DNA from: Arundinibacter roseus
GTDB lineage: Bacteria; Bacteroidota; Bacteroidia; Cytophagales; Spirosomataceae
Reading direction: 5' to 3'
Assembly (NCBI RefSeq): GCF_004348825.1
Contig: NZ_SMJU01000001.1
Coordinates: 124,001-188,000 of the forward strand
Length of the DNA: 64,000 bases
Made by a program: the position numbers and the translations under genes. Shown piece after piece: positions 63,195-64,000 of this stretch (position 1 is the stretch's first letter; the number at the start of each line of letters is the position of its first letter). The notes under the pieces were generated by a model that was not told where the DNA came from, searched no databases, and saw only the letters and a program-made list of their open reading frames with translations.

Positions 63195-63446
63195 GGTTAC
63201 TGACATAGAAATGCACAATTTACGAATTTAAAAAATAGCGCCAAACTCAATTCACACAACTTGATGAACGGCAGCTGGACTCAATCGGTAGCAGTTTTGG
63301 GCAGGTTAGCCTTGGGGGAGAGTATTCTTTTACAAACTCAAAACTCCCAAAATGGTTTAACAGCAAAAAAGCTGACAATTTTGTTAAGTAGTGAAAAAGT
63401 CGAGCCAGCTTTTGATGAGACGGCCAAATTGTCAGACAAAACGAAA

Positions 63447-63953
63447 TTATCGCCTGGAAAATAGCTGAATGAGTACGATCAGCAAAGTAGTAAAAAGAGT
63501 ACTTGCCACGATCCTAAGCAGGGTGTAGCCAATCATGCCGAAATGGCTCATTTCGATCAGAAAAAGTACGCTGTGATGAACGAAAATCAGAGGAATAAGG
63601 TAGGCCAGATACCCGCCAACGCCTAGTTCTGATAAAGTAATTTCCAGCCGTTCGGTTGTTCCTTTGGTTTCCAGCTGCAATTGAATCCAAAAAGGCCGCA
63701 GGTACGCAATGAGAACGGTGGCTGCGGCATGAATACCGAGCGTATTGTAGAACACATCGAGGATAAAGCCCGTCAGAAAACCCATAAAAAGCAATGCTGT
63801 ACGGTTTACTTCGGCAGGAAGCAGCACGATGCCGGCTACGTAAATGAAGCAGAAGCCGTAGTCAAACAGTACGACATTACGTAATATCAGGATTTGCAAT
63901 ACCAGATAAAGCAAAAACCAAAGCGAATACTGTATGATTTCACGCAAGCTCAT
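63447..63953 (-). CDS. mreD: Rod-shape-determining protein MreD
   Basis: 168 residues with about five membrane helices, the size of MreD. Family-like stretches are GFCFIYVAGIVLLP, GFLTGFILDVFYNTLGIHAAATVLIAYLRPFW. It joins MreC in the elongation machinery that directs peptidoglycan synthesis along the cell. Its ATG overlaps the upstream stop codon (ATGA), so the two are coupled. Confidence 0.88.
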   Translation of the reverse strand: MSLREIIQYSLWFLLYLVLQILILRNVVLFDYGFCFIYVAGIVLLPAEVNRTALLFMGFLTGFILDVFYNTLGIHAAATVLIAYLRPFWIQLQLETKGTTERLEITLSELGVGGYLAYLIPLIFVHHSVLFLIEMSHFGMIGYTLLRIVASTLFTTLLIVLIQLFSRR

Positions 63954-64000
63954 TGTCTCTCCTCTTCAATAGGTTTTAATAATTGGTCTTGCTCCGTTTG
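63950..64000 (-). CDS. mreC: Probable MreC, C-terminal end only
   Basis: Sixteen residues (QTEQDQLLKPIEEERQ) and a TGA stop that overlaps the mreD ATG. The rest lies beyond the window. Identity is inferred from its place directly before mreD, where mreC normally stands. Confidence 0.6.
   Translation of the reverse strand, partial: QTEQDQLLKPIEEERQ

Noticed and set aside
63261-63464. 67-residue plus-strand frame between the sigma factor and mreD
   Set aside because: It runs into the 3' end of mreD, has no promoter or family pattern, and the region is better explained as the upstream region of the sigma gene.
1-64000. CRISPR array, insertion sequence or rRNA
   Set aside because: No series of regularly spaced repeats, transposase motif or rRNA-like sequence was seen anywhere in the window.

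Overview
The window is a chromosomal segment of a Bacteroidota bacterium, most likely a member of the Cytophagales (Spirosomataceae-like). Four things point there: a large secreted protein ending in a gliding-motility/type IX secretion C-terminal domain; an OmpA protein with PD40 propeller repeats; a three-gene fumarate reductase/succinate dehydrogenase of the Bacteroidota type; and promoters that fit the Bacteroides consensus TTTG-N19-21-TAnnTTTG rather than the E. coli one, with weak Shine-Dalgarno sequences. I see no phage, insertion sequence, CRISPR array or rRNA. One tRNA (Gln-UUG) is present. Assignments are from reading motifs by eye; no database search was possible.

Layout. 1-4.4 kb: minus-strand DUF4142 lipoprotein (cut by the window edge), a LOG-family/OmpA-PD40 pair and an Mpl-type murein peptide ligase. 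4.7-9.2 kb: secreted sugar-related enzymes (sialate O-acetylesterase, NTF2-like protein, DUF1080 protein, PQQ-type sugar dehydrogenase). 9.5-16.7 kb: tpiA, a PDZ aspartyl protease, MnmD-type tRNA methyltransferase, TraR/DksA protein, glutamate dehydrogenase, a histidine kinase with an SGNH hydrolase, and a Dabb protein. 16.9-20.5 kb: sdhCAB. 20.8-25.3 kb: gliding-type surface protein, DCC protein, fabD, tRNA-Gln. 25.4-28.4 kb: an AT-rich patch with a DUF192 protein, a NUDIX-type regulator and a secreted esterase. 28.5-37 kb: cysS, a GNAT-like protein, PfkB kinase, tag, PAP2, kdsA, and the acpP-fabF-rnc cluster. 37.3-49.4 kb: Hsp20, HtrA, gmd, SPOR-like lipoprotein, murB, ROK, SDR, MlaE/MlaF, a flippase, a TetR regulator and a lone TrpF-like protein.

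The most structured region is 49.4-59.5 kb, a complete high-affinity potassium uptake locus on the minus strand. An NtrC-type sigma-54 response regulator is followed by a tandem 14-bp repeat, a sigma-54-like promoter, two tiny 26-residue membrane ORFs (the second is KdpF), then kdpA, kdpB, kdpC, a porin, a stand-alone KdpD N-terminal sensor and a separate HAMP/PAS histidine kinase. The classical KdpD/KdpE pair is thus replaced by a split sensor and an enhancer-binding regulator; this is the best candidate for an under-described system here.

59.7-64 kb holds an M28 peptidase, a small lipoprotein, nadD-gmk, an ECF sigma factor with a likely zinc-binding anti-sigma partner, and the start of the mreCD cell-shape operon, which continues beyond the window. 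Many genes are arranged convergently or divergently, and perfect bidirectional hairpin terminators separate several units.
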